12,233 nucleotides of DNA, from the NCBI GenBank assembly GCA_002502365.1, contig DAOJ01000060.1, positions 1-12,233 on the forward strand. Reading direction: 5' to 3'. The translations under genes were made by a program, and so were the position numbers. Position 1 is the stretch's first letter. Every line of letters begins with the position of its first letter. Below are positions 7,532-12,233 of the stretch, in pieces. The notes below the pieces were generated by a model that was not told where the DNA came from, did no database searches, and saw nothing but the letters and a program-made list of their open reading frames with translations. The stretch comes from Euryarchaeota archaeon UBA106 (GTDB lineage: Archaea > Thermoplasmatota > Poseidoniia > Poseidoniales > Thalassarchaeaceae).

Positions 7532-7544
7532 GTTACGAACTCAA
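7528..7544. terminator. Perfect inverted repeat across two convergent stop codons
   Basis: TTGAGTT-ACG-AACTCAA forms a 7-bp stem with a 3-nt loop. It contains the TGA of the FUN14-type gene (7529-7531) and, on the other strand, the TAA of lysS (7533-7535). Its position between convergent genes suggests a shared 3'-end hairpin. There is no clear T-run after it on either strand, so a terminator role is tentative. Confidence 0.4.
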
Positions 7545-9110
7545 CAAATCAACGGCATCTTTTCTTCCAATTTCCAAAATCAATGCCGAGGCTTTTGGCC
7601 CATGTTTTCTGCCTAACATCGCCAAATACAGCGCGGTGTAGGATTCTCTGCCACTAATCCCAGATTTCGCAGCAGTAGTTCTAATAGTAGTGCTAATCTC
7701 TTCATCAGACCAATTAATTTCACAAAACTGTTCTGCCAGCTCAGATAAGAAATTCATTTGATTATCGTTCAATTCAGCCCGAGTATCATCCTCAATTTTA
7801 CTCCTTATCTGAATTCTTGAATCTTCTGGGAAATGAATACTCGATATCCAGTTTCGCATTCTAGTGAGTCGTTTTATGAGGGCAGAGTTTGGTTCGCCGA
7901 TCAGGTGGCCACTGTTTCTAAGGGAACTCCAAACATCTTCGTCTGATGCTTTAATTTGCGCTAACATAGCCAGATGCCTGAAGGACACACCAGCAACGGA
8001 GTCAGCAGGATTAGACCCTCTGTCGATTTGACTTAACCGCATAGCTCCGGTTTGAGTTACAGCTGCAACTTTCTGTCTTTTTGTTAGTTCTTCAGATTCA
8101 ACATTAGGTGGGTCCGCAACTAATCTCTCATACTCATCTGCCATCTGGAATAGTGCTCCTCCAGTATTGAAATCGATATGGCGATTCATCTTTGACCCAG
8201 CTATCAGATATCGTATAATTTCAGGAGGTACTAGGTTTAATGCCTCTATCGGTCCTATGGTATTTCCCGAGGAGGAAGACATAGGCCCTGCTCCCTTTAC
8301 CTGTATCCATTCATACACCATCTTGGAAGGTGGTTCTGAACCTAATAATTTGCATATTGGTAGTCCGGTATCAAAGGAACCGCCCGCCGCTCCGTGGTCT
8401 TTTCCAGCAGGCTCACAGGTTACGCCGTGGATTCCCCAGCGAGCGGCCCAATCAATTCTCCATGGTAGTTTTCCCTCTGCCTTTCGAATATCTGCAGTAC
8501 CTGAATTCCCGTGTCTATCGATCCAATGGACAAATGGTTTTTCGTAACCTGTGACCATCACTTCATCCATGCTCCCATCTGAACCGAGAGGTTTGTATGG
8601 AAACCAATTATCGTCCAATTCTCTTCCAGATATTGATTCAATAATATGTTTTATTTCATCTGCCTTTTCTATAGCAGCATCTATTTTTTCGGCAAATTGC
8701 CCATTTTGATATGTCTCATGATTCATTATCACCTCAGGGTATACTCCGATTTCAGTAAGAGCATCCAAAAATGGGCCTAGGAAGTGCTCAGCGTATGATA
8801 ATCCACCATAATCTGGCTTACCTTCGGAGTCAGGTGCGGGGATAAATGCTAGAGGACATCCAATAAATTGTTCGTATTCATCAGAAAGAAATGGATATAC
8901 TCTTCGAAGAGGATCCATTGAGTCAACAATGAAAATGTATCTAGAATCTAAATCTGCATCCAAACAGGCCCTGTGAATCATTTCCGCAGATAGGATTTCT
9001 CTCAAGTGCCCTATGTGGAACTCTCCTGACGGGGTAATCCCCGAACAAGCAACCAGCTTGGTTCCACGTTCTTTGCTGAGTCTTTCAGCGGTATAGTCCG
9101 CCCAGTGCAT
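7533..9110 (-). CDS. lysS: Lysyl-tRNA synthetase, class I
   Basis: This enzyme charges tRNA-Lys with lysine using ATP. It is the class I form typical of most archaea and a few bacteria, unrelated to the class II LysRS. The 525-residue protein shows the Rossmann-fold signature CSGITPSGEFHIGHLRE (22-38, HIGH at 32-35) and the second signature GPMSSSSGNTIG (275-286), the class I LysRS version of KMSKS. Between them are EWIQVKGAG and DHGAAGGS. The C-terminal part (about 330-525) is the helical tRNA-binding cage. Length is normal. The ATG at 9110 follows gfcR by 10 nt, and the gfcR stop lies inside its Shine-Dalgarno (TGAGGT), so the two form an operon and are probably translationally coupled. Its stop is 1 nt from the stop of the convergent FUN14-type gene. 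Confidence 0.96.
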   Translation of the reverse strand: MHWADYTAERLSKERGTKLVACSGITPSGEFHIGHLREILSAEMIHRACLDADLDSRYIFIVDSMDPLRRVYPFLSDEYEQFIGCPLAFIPAPDSEGKPDYGGLSYAEHFLGPFLDALTEIGVYPEVIMNHETYQNGQFAEKIDAAIEKADEIKHIIESISGRELDDNWFPYKPLGSDGSMDEVMVTGYEKPFVHWIDRHGNSGTADIRKAEGKLPWRIDWAARWGIHGVTCEPAGKDHGAAGGSFDTGLPICKLLGSEPPSKMVYEWIQVKGAGPMSSSSGNTIGPIEALNLVPPEIIRYLIAGSKMNRHIDFNTGGALFQMADEYERLVADPPNVESEELTKRQKVAAVTQTGAMRLSQIDRGSNPADSVAGVSFRHLAMLAQIKASDEDVWSSLRNSGHLIGEPNSALIKRLTRMRNWISSIHFPEDSRIQIRSKIEDDTRAELNDNQMNFLSELAEQFCEINWSDEEISTTIRTTAAKSGISGRESYTALYLAMLGRKHGPKASALILEIGRKDAVDLLSS

Positions 9111-9120
9111 TGAATTTACC

Positions 9121-9705
9121 TCAGACAGTTACTACTCTAACCAGGCCGCGCAGTGGCACCCCGTCGATATCATTCATTTCGGTTTTATTGGCTAAAACCA
9201 AGCAAAGTTTCACTTCAGCTCCAGATTCTCTGAGGTGTTGAACGGTCTTTCTCATCGTTGTGCCGGAAGATACAACGTCATCAATAACAACTACTCTCTT
9301 ACCACCAACATTAGCAAATACCTCAGAAAGATGTCCTGCATCAGATTCACTGATACTTCTACTGACTGCTAATTCAAGGTCCATTTGACCAGCGATAGCT
9401 TGGGCAAATGGAATACCATTTATCGAAATTCCAACCATTGTGTCTACTTCGTCTCCTATTTCTTCCTCGATAATATCACAAAAAACGTAAGATACGGCTT
9501 CTACTCGAGCTGCTTTTACAGCAACAGATCTCCATCCTACTCTAATATCCGAGGGTGTTTCATCATCCATAGGGACATTTGATGAAGAAAGCCATTGAAT
9601 TGTGGTTTGAGAGAGAGACAACTCATCGGCTATCTGTTGGCTGTTCAAACCCTTGTTGTGGTATTCCTCGACCTTTCGGCGGAGCTCGTCTATGCTCAGT
9701 GGCAT
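9121..9705 (-). CDS. gfcR: GfcR-type transcriptional regulator (HTH plus orotate-phosphoribosyltransferase-like domain)
   Basis: The 194-residue protein combines an N-terminal helix-turn-helix (about 20-41, GLNSQQIADELSLSQTTIQW) with a type I phosphoribosyltransferase fold that carries the PRPP-binding loop VVVIDDVVSSGTTM (138-151). This architecture is that of archaeal GfcR, often annotated as orotate-phosphoribosyltransferase-like. In Haloferax volcanii GfcR activates genes of sugar degradation; the effector is not settled and a phosphoribosyl compound is an inference. I chose the ATG at 9705 over the TTG one codon upstream. GGAG (9717-9720) lies 11 nt before it and a TATA-like ACATATT at 9751-9757. 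A perfect 19-bp dyad adjoins that box and may be its operator. It is followed by lysS (10-nt gap) and preceded by dut. The regulator role is well supported; the target set here is unknown. Confidence 0.85.
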   Translation of the reverse strand: MPLSIDELRRKVEEYHNKGLNSQQIADELSLSQTTIQWLSSSNVPMDDETPSDIRVGWRSVAVKAARVEAVSYVFCDIIEEEIGDEVDTMVGISINGIPFAQAIAGQMDLELAVSRSISESDAGHLSEVFANVGGKRVVVIDDVVSSGTTMRKTVQHLRESGAEVKLCLVLANKTEMNDIDGVPLRGLVRVVTV

Positions 9706-9750
9706 CAATAGGACGGCTCCAACCGGTCCGTATCAAGCATTCGTATGTTG

Positions 9751-9757
9751 AATATGT
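9751..9757 (-). promoter_or_regulatory. Candidate TATA box of gfcR-lysS
   Basis: On the minus strand ACATATT lies about 26 nt before a start point near 9728. That would give a leader of roughly 23 nt containing the GGAG at 9717-9720. The preceding CTACTA occupies the BRE position and directly abuts the dyad at 9763-9781. Confidence 0.4.
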
Positions 9758-9762
9758 AGTAG

Positions 9763-9781
9763 CACGGTTCTTCGAACCGTG
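9763..9781. promoter_or_regulatory. Perfect 8-bp dyad (CACGGTTC-TTC-GAACCGTG), candidate operator upstream of gfcR
   Basis: The two arms are exact inverted copies with a 3-nt centre, 19 bp in all. The dyad sits 9 nt beyond the dut stop and within a few bases of the gfcR TATA-like box. Archaeal activators commonly bind just upstream of BRE/TATA, so autoregulation by GfcR is an attractive reading. The alternative is an RNA hairpin at the dut 3' end; a T-run that would support a terminator is absent. Confidence 0.5.
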
Positions 9782-9790
9782 TAAAGAAGG

Positions 9791-10240
9791 TCAAAATCGT
9801 CCGGTAGAACCGAATCCACCTTGACCTCGGTCAGTTTCACCTAACTGTTCGATTTTTACTTCCCTGAATACAGATTTAGGTATTGGAGTAATCAGTAACT
9901 GGGCAATTCTTTCTCCTTTGGCTATGGTGTATGAATTACCTTCTCCAATCCAAGTCATCATTACGAATAATTCACCTCGATAATCAGCATCAATAGTGCC
10001 GATTCCATGGGGTGGAATAAGTCCTTTTTTACCCAAGGATGATCTTGCCCTGACCTGACCTTCGTAACCAATTGGAATAGCCACATGTAATCCAGTTCTA
10101 ACCAAGGTTGCCGTTCGGTAGTTTACTACAGTATCTTCGAGAGCATACAAGTCCCATCCTGCAGCCTGGGCACTTCCACGAGTGGGTAATTGTGCATCTG
10201 CATGAACCCTGGCGACTTTTACCTCGACTGCCTCGTCCAT
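9791..10240 (-). CDS. dut: dUTP diphosphatase (trimeric dUTPase)
   Basis: The enzyme hydrolyses dUTP to dUMP and pyrophosphate, keeping uracil out of DNA and supplying dUMP for thymidylate. From the ATG at 10240 it is 149 residues, the usual length. All five trimeric-dUTPase motifs are present: AAGWDLYA (26-33), RARSSLGKKGL (64-74), GTIDADYRGEL (81-91) with the catalytic Asp84, KGERIAQLLITPI (108-120) and the P-loop-like RGQGGFGSTG (138-147). The frame extends 16 codons upstream to a TTG at 10288. I prefer the ATG because family homology starts right after it, though neither start has a Shine-Dalgarno. It is divergent from aIF2-beta and lies 85 nt upstream of gfcR on the same strand. The dyad between dut and gfcR may separate them into two transcripts. 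Confidence 0.94.
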   Translation of the reverse strand: MDEAVEVKVARVHADAQLPTRGSAQAAGWDLYALEDTVVNYRTATLVRTGLHVAIPIGYEGQVRARSSLGKKGLIPPHGIGTIDADYRGELFVMMTWIGEGNSYTIAKGERIAQLLITPIPKSVFREVKIEQLGETDRGQGGFGSTGRF

Positions 10241-10287
10241 GAAGTCCGGTTCGTGTGGGGGTCTTTGACGGTTGGTGTTTGAAGTCA

Positions 10288-10332
10288 ATGCTATGCGGTG
10301 GGGTGAAAAAGGGGTATTCTCTCGGATAGCAT
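10288..10332. repeat. 7-bp inverted repeat bracketing the aIF2-beta promoter region
   Basis: ATGCTAT at 10288-10294 is repeated inverted as ATAGCAT at 10326-10332, immediately before the aIF2-beta ATG and 31 nt apart. Between the arms lies GGTGAAAAAGG (about 10301-10312), whose A-run is centred about 27 nt before the ATG and could serve as the TATA/BRE element of a leaderless transcript. The arms are short, so chance is possible. Confidence 0.3.
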
Positions 10333-10333
10333 A

Positions 10334-10744
10334 ATGGGTGACTTCGAATATGATGCTCTGCTCGATAGAGCCAGAGATAGGATTCCTACAGATATTAGTG
10401 AAAGGAATCGCTGGACTATGCCTACTCCTGAGATCCTAGTCGAAGGTAATCAAACAATTATTCGAAATTTTTCATCAATTGTTGATGCGATGGATAGGGA
10501 TGCAAATCATGTCTATCAATATTTGATTAACGAACTAGGAACTTCAGGAACAAGAGAACAAGTTCGTGTTATGCTAAAGGGACGAGTTCCTCCTAAGAGG
10601 ATTAAGGAGAAGATTGTTGCATATGTCAAGACATACATTCTCTGTGAACAATGTAAGGCTCCCGACACTCGTTTCATCAAAGAGGATAGAACTACATTAC
10701 TGAAATGTCAAGCCTGTGGTGCTACTCGCCCTGTTCGCCTTTAA
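10334..10744 (+). CDS. Translation initiation factor aIF2, beta subunit
   Basis: This is the beta subunit of the heterotrimeric factor that brings Met-tRNAi to the archaeal small ribosomal subunit. The 136-residue protein has the archaeal length and lacks the lysine-rich N-terminus of eukaryotic eIF2-beta. The central alpha-beta domain includes PEILVEGNQTIIRNF (32-46) and the core (about 55-98, HVYQYLINELGTSG, VPPKRIKEKI). A C-terminal zinc ribbon uses CEQC (104-107) and CQAC (125-128). There is no Shine-Dalgarno in front of the ATG, and an A-rich box about 27 nt upstream suggests leaderless expression. The last 23 nt overlap the 3' end of the convergent ferredoxin gene. The gene is divergent from dut. 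Confidence 0.95.
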   Translation: MGDFEYDALLDRARDRIPTDISERNRWTMPTPEILVEGNQTIIRNFSSIVDAMDRDANHVYQYLINELGTSGTREQVRVMLKGRVPPKRIKEKIVAYVKTYILCEQCKAPDTRFIKEDRTTLLKCQACGATRPVRL

Positions 10745-11057
10745 TTTCTGACATGAAATAATCCTCAACTGGCAAACCACCTGCAAGATGAGAAACTATC
10801 TTTGCAATTGCAATATCATCATCGGGTATTGTATACCAAATTCCATCAGGGTATACAACACATGAAATTCCTTGTTCGCATCTATCCAAACAACCAGATT
10901 TGTTTACTCGAACATCATATATTCCTGCAGATTTAGCCGCTCTCTTCAGCCTAGTCATCACGTCTAATGAATTCTTTGAAGCACAGCATTCTCGTGGTTT
11001 TCTTGGGTCTCGTTGATTTGTACATACAAATGCGTGAAGACGAAAATCCTTCGGCAT
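10722..11057 (-). CDS. Thioredoxin-like [2Fe-2S] ferredoxin
   Basis: The 111-residue protein matches thioredoxin-fold [2Fe-2S] ferredoxins such as the Aquifex aeolicus type and NuoE-like domains. The cysteine pattern is Cys12 (FVCTNQRDP), Cys24-Cys25 (RECCAS), Cys56 and Cys60 (SGCLDRCEQG), with a further Cys66. The likely cluster ligands are Cys12, Cys24 or Cys25, Cys56 and Cys60. The sequence CVVYPDGIWYTI and the final HLAGGLPVEDY are typical of the family. It is an electron carrier whose partner is not indicated. The ATG at 11057 has AAGGTGG upstream that overlaps the PCD stop codon, so it is the last gene of an unknown-PCD-ferredoxin operon. Its 3' end overlaps the aIF2-beta gene on the other strand by 23 nt. 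Confidence 0.88.
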   Translation of the reverse strand: MPKDFRLHAFVCTNQRDPRKPRECCASKNSLDVMTRLKRAAKSAGIYDVRVNKSGCLDRCEQGISCVVYPDGIWYTIPDDDIAIAKIVSHLAGGLPVEDYFMSEIKGEQGE

Positions 11058-11066
11058 TTTTCCACC

Positions 11067-11393
11067 TTAAATCTCATCAAATTTTGCTGCGAGTATGAAA
11101 TCAGATTCTGTTAGACCGTTAATTTTGTGAGTCCAAATCATAGCTTTCACCCTACCCCAACCCAATTCAAAATCAGCATGGTGGTTCTGTTCTTCACAAA
11201 TTTTCCCTGCGGAGTTAATAAATTCCAGAGCATTTTCAAAATTTGTAAATGTCCAAACACGTTCGATATGGTGAGATTCTACTAAATTCCAATCATTATG
11301 TACTAAATTTAGCATTTCTTTCGCTTTTTCTCCATCCATAGGTGGTATTCCACCTTTGCATGGTATACATTCTTTTTTTGATAATTCAGTCAT
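11067..11393 (-). CDS. Pterin-4a-carbinolamine dehydratase (PCD/DCoH family)
   Basis: The enzyme dehydrates 4a-hydroxytetrahydropterin to quinonoid dihydropterin. The 108-residue protein has the family length. The active-site signature EEQNHHADFELGWGRV (67-82; His71, His72) is followed by WTHKINGLTESDFILAAK (87-104), with His89 and Asp98 as the remaining motif positions. The N-terminus ECIPCKGG (8-15) is the CxxC head often seen in prokaryotic PCDs. In organisms without aromatic amino-acid hydroxylases, comparative work has proposed other roles, including molybdopterin metabolism; which applies here cannot be read from the sequence. It begins 3 nt after the unknown 151-residue gene, and its stop forms part of the ferredoxin Shine-Dalgarno. 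A pterin enzyme (folP) also occurs 10 kb away in this window. Confidence 0.92.
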   Translation of the reverse strand: MTELSKKECIPCKGGIPPMDGEKAKEMLNLVHNDWNLVESHHIERVWTFTNFENALEFINSAGKICEEQNHHADFELGWGRVKAMIWTHKINGLTESDFILAAKFDEI

Positions 11394-11396
11394 AAT

Positions 11397-11852
11397 TTAG
11401 CCCCACAAATGGCTATCGTCCGAACCACCATCAGCTTGTCTTTCAGCTTGTTCGTGTACATTAGAACGCCTTCTCATATCCTCTTTTTCGAATGTTAATA
11501 ATTCATCATCCTCAATATATGGTTTCCTCAAATGAGTCACCAAACGTACTTCTACGATTACATCTCTAGCAATAGAGCGGTATTCTCCATTCTCATCTAG
11601 CATTTCAACAGCGTTACGTGAAGTTGCTAGCAACATACCTCTGACCCAAGGATCTTCCTCGGCTCTAAGTGCTCGGGCATCGATTAGCAATTTGATTAAA
11701 TCATCCTTTCTTAATCCACTTCGTCTATCGATTAAAGGTCCGAAGAAAACGTCATTCCGGTCGTCTAAATCCTTAGCACCATATTCCTCTGCGAATCGCT
11801 TCGCCCATTCAGGCAAACTATCGATTCTCCTACCGCGGCGTTCACTAGGCAT
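11397..11852 (-). CDS. Hypothetical charged protein, first gene of the PCD-ferredoxin operon
   Basis: I do not recognise this 151-residue protein. It is soluble, with no signal peptide or membrane segment. The N-terminus is basic (SERRGRRID), followed by a mixed helical region around SLPEWAKRFAEEYG (12-25) and RKDDLIKLLIDARALRAEE (48-66). A segment RDVIVEVRLVTHLRKPYIE (96-114) looks beta-rich. The last 30 residues are polar and probably disordered, ending SHLWG. There are no cysteines or obvious catalytic motifs. The ATG at 11852 lacks a Shine-Dalgarno, but TTTTCTATGG on the minus strand (11871-11880) is about 25 nt upstream, suitable for leaderless transcription. PCD begins 3 nt after its stop, so a link with pterin or redox chemistry is plausible but unproven. 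Confidence 0.72.
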   Translation of the reverse strand: MPSERRGRRIDSLPEWAKRFAEEYGAKDLDDRNDVFFGPLIDRRSGLRKDDLIKLLIDARALRAEEDPWVRGMLLATSRNAVEMLDENGEYRSIARDVIVEVRLVTHLRKPYIEDDELLTFEKEDMRRRSNVHEQAERQADGGSDDSHLWG

Positions 11853-11870
11853 ATAGTCGCGTGAGGTTCG

Positions 11871-11881
11871 CCATAGAAAAG
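11871..11881. promoter_or_regulatory. Shared A/T box in the divergent spacer of the PCD operon and NOG1 gene
   Basis: CCATAGAAAAG is the only A/T-rich core in the 79-bp spacer. On the minus strand it is centred about 25 nt before the ATG at 11852, fitting a leaderless start. On the plus strand a start point about 27 nt downstream, near 11904, would leave a short leader carrying the strong Shine-Dalgarno at 11920-11926. Position is seen, function inferred. Confidence 0.35.
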
Positions 11882-11919
11882 CACGTTGTTTGAAGAAGGA
11901 TGGGTGCGGCCGCTAGAAT

Positions 11920-11929
11920 GGAGGGGAGG
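11920..11929 (+). promoter_or_regulatory. Strong Shine-Dalgarno of the NOG1-type gene
   Basis: GGAGGGGAGG precedes the ATG at 11932. The first copy, GGAGGGG, ends 5 nt before the ATG, a good spacing. It decides this start over the ATG at 11918, which is in another frame. Confidence 0.6.
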
Positions 11930-11931
11930 CA

Positions 11932-12233
11932 ATGGCATCAGTCGAGTGGAGGAAGATTCCAACTGTTCTATATCCACAGGAAGTCTTGGACAAAGCATTT
12001 CGTCGCGCTGGAAAGCAATCAGACTTAGTCGAGGATCCGGATAAGTACCATAGGGTCCGTAAACAGATGGCGAGAATGGTACAAGCTGCTAGTGATACAA
12101 TCGCTGAAACCTTACTGAAATGGGTCGACCAATGGCCGAGTCTGAATGCCCAATCCGAGTTTGATCAGGCACTGGTTGATGCAGCAGTTGGAGCAGACGA
12201 ATTTAGGCAAAATCTAGGTGCAATTCAGTGGGC
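11932..12233 (+). CDS. NOG1-type ribosome-assembly GTPase, N-terminal part (runs off the right edge)
   Basis: The frame is open from the ATG at 11932 to the window edge, giving 100 residues. The sequence KIPTVLYPQEVLDKAFRRAG (8-27), a charged helical stretch VRKQMARMVQAASDTIAE (42-59), WPSLN (68-72) and GADEFRQNLGAIQW (87-100) correspond to the N-terminal helical domain that precedes the G domain in NOG1/Nog1p GTPases. These act in large-subunit assembly in eukaryotes and are conserved in archaea. The GTP-binding motifs themselves lie beyond the edge, so the call rests on the N-domain alone. The start is fixed by the GGAGGGG Shine-Dalgarno. It is divergent from the PCD operon. Confidence 0.75.
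   Translation, partial: MASVEWRKIPTVLYPQEVLDKAFRRAGKQSDLVEDPDKYHRVRKQMARMVQAASDTIAETLLKWVDQWPSLNAQSEFDQALVDAAVGADEFRQNLGAIQW

Noticed and set aside
8167..8554. Plus-strand frames inside lysS
   Set aside because: Antisense shadows of conserved class I LysRS sequence.
9763..9781. The dyad as an intrinsic terminator of dut
   Set aside because: No T-run follows it on the minus strand, and its position beside the gfcR TATA-like box favours an operator; not fully excluded.
11765..11998. Minus-strand 77-residue frame across the NOG1 promoter
   Set aside because: It overlaps both the 151-residue gene in another frame and the NOG1 start, and has no recognisable features.
1..12233. CRISPR, tRNA, rRNA, insertion sequence or defence island
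   Set aside because: No spaced direct repeats, cloverleaf, transposase or terminal repeats seen; nearly all bases are accounted for by housekeeping-type genes.

Overview
The window reads as a gene-dense piece of an archaeal chromosome, most likely euryarchaeal. The domain call rests on aTrm56 (tRNA C56 2'-O-methyltransferase), aIF2-beta with a C-terminal zinc ribbon, a class I lysyl-tRNA synthetase, a GfcR-type HTH-phosphoribosyltransferase regulator and TATA-like boxes at promoter distance. The modest G+C, bacterial-type FolP and trimeric dUTPase, very short spacers and good Shine-Dalgarno sites would fit marine Thermoplasmatota such as Marine Group II (Poseidoniales). That lineage assignment is inference; no rRNA gene is present.

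Layout. (1) 1-1158, minus strand: folP (dihydropteroate synthase) followed by the start of a TraB/PrgY-family gene that runs off the left edge. (2) 1214-7531, plus strand: a tight five-gene run of a four-helix membrane protein of unknown function, trm56, carA, carB and a small FUN14-type membrane protein. Neighbours overlap or lie within a few bases of each other. (3) 7533-10240, minus strand: dut, then gfcR and lysS, with lysS convergent to the FUN14-type gene. A perfect 19-bp dyad lies just upstream of the gfcR TATA-like box. (4) 10334-10744, plus strand: aIF2-beta, whose 3' end overlaps the next gene. (5) 10722-11852, minus strand: an unknown 151-residue acidic protein, a pterin-4a-carbinolamine dehydratase and a thioredoxin-like [2Fe-2S] ferredoxin, packed as an operon. 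(6) 11932-end, plus strand: the start of a NOG1-type ribosome-assembly GTPase.

Themes. Pyrimidine metabolism recurs (carAB, dut and a PRTase-like regulator), mixed with translation functions (trm56, lysS, aIF2-beta, NOG1) and pterin/folate chemistry (folP, PCD). At three junctions the upstream stop codon is embedded in the Shine-Dalgarno of the next gene (TGAGGT or TAAGGT), which suggests translational coupling. The same pattern appears after carB, but there the expected ATG is missing. No gene-free stretch exceeds 100 bases. I see no CRISPR array, tRNA, rRNA, insertion sequence or other mobile element, and no clear defence system.
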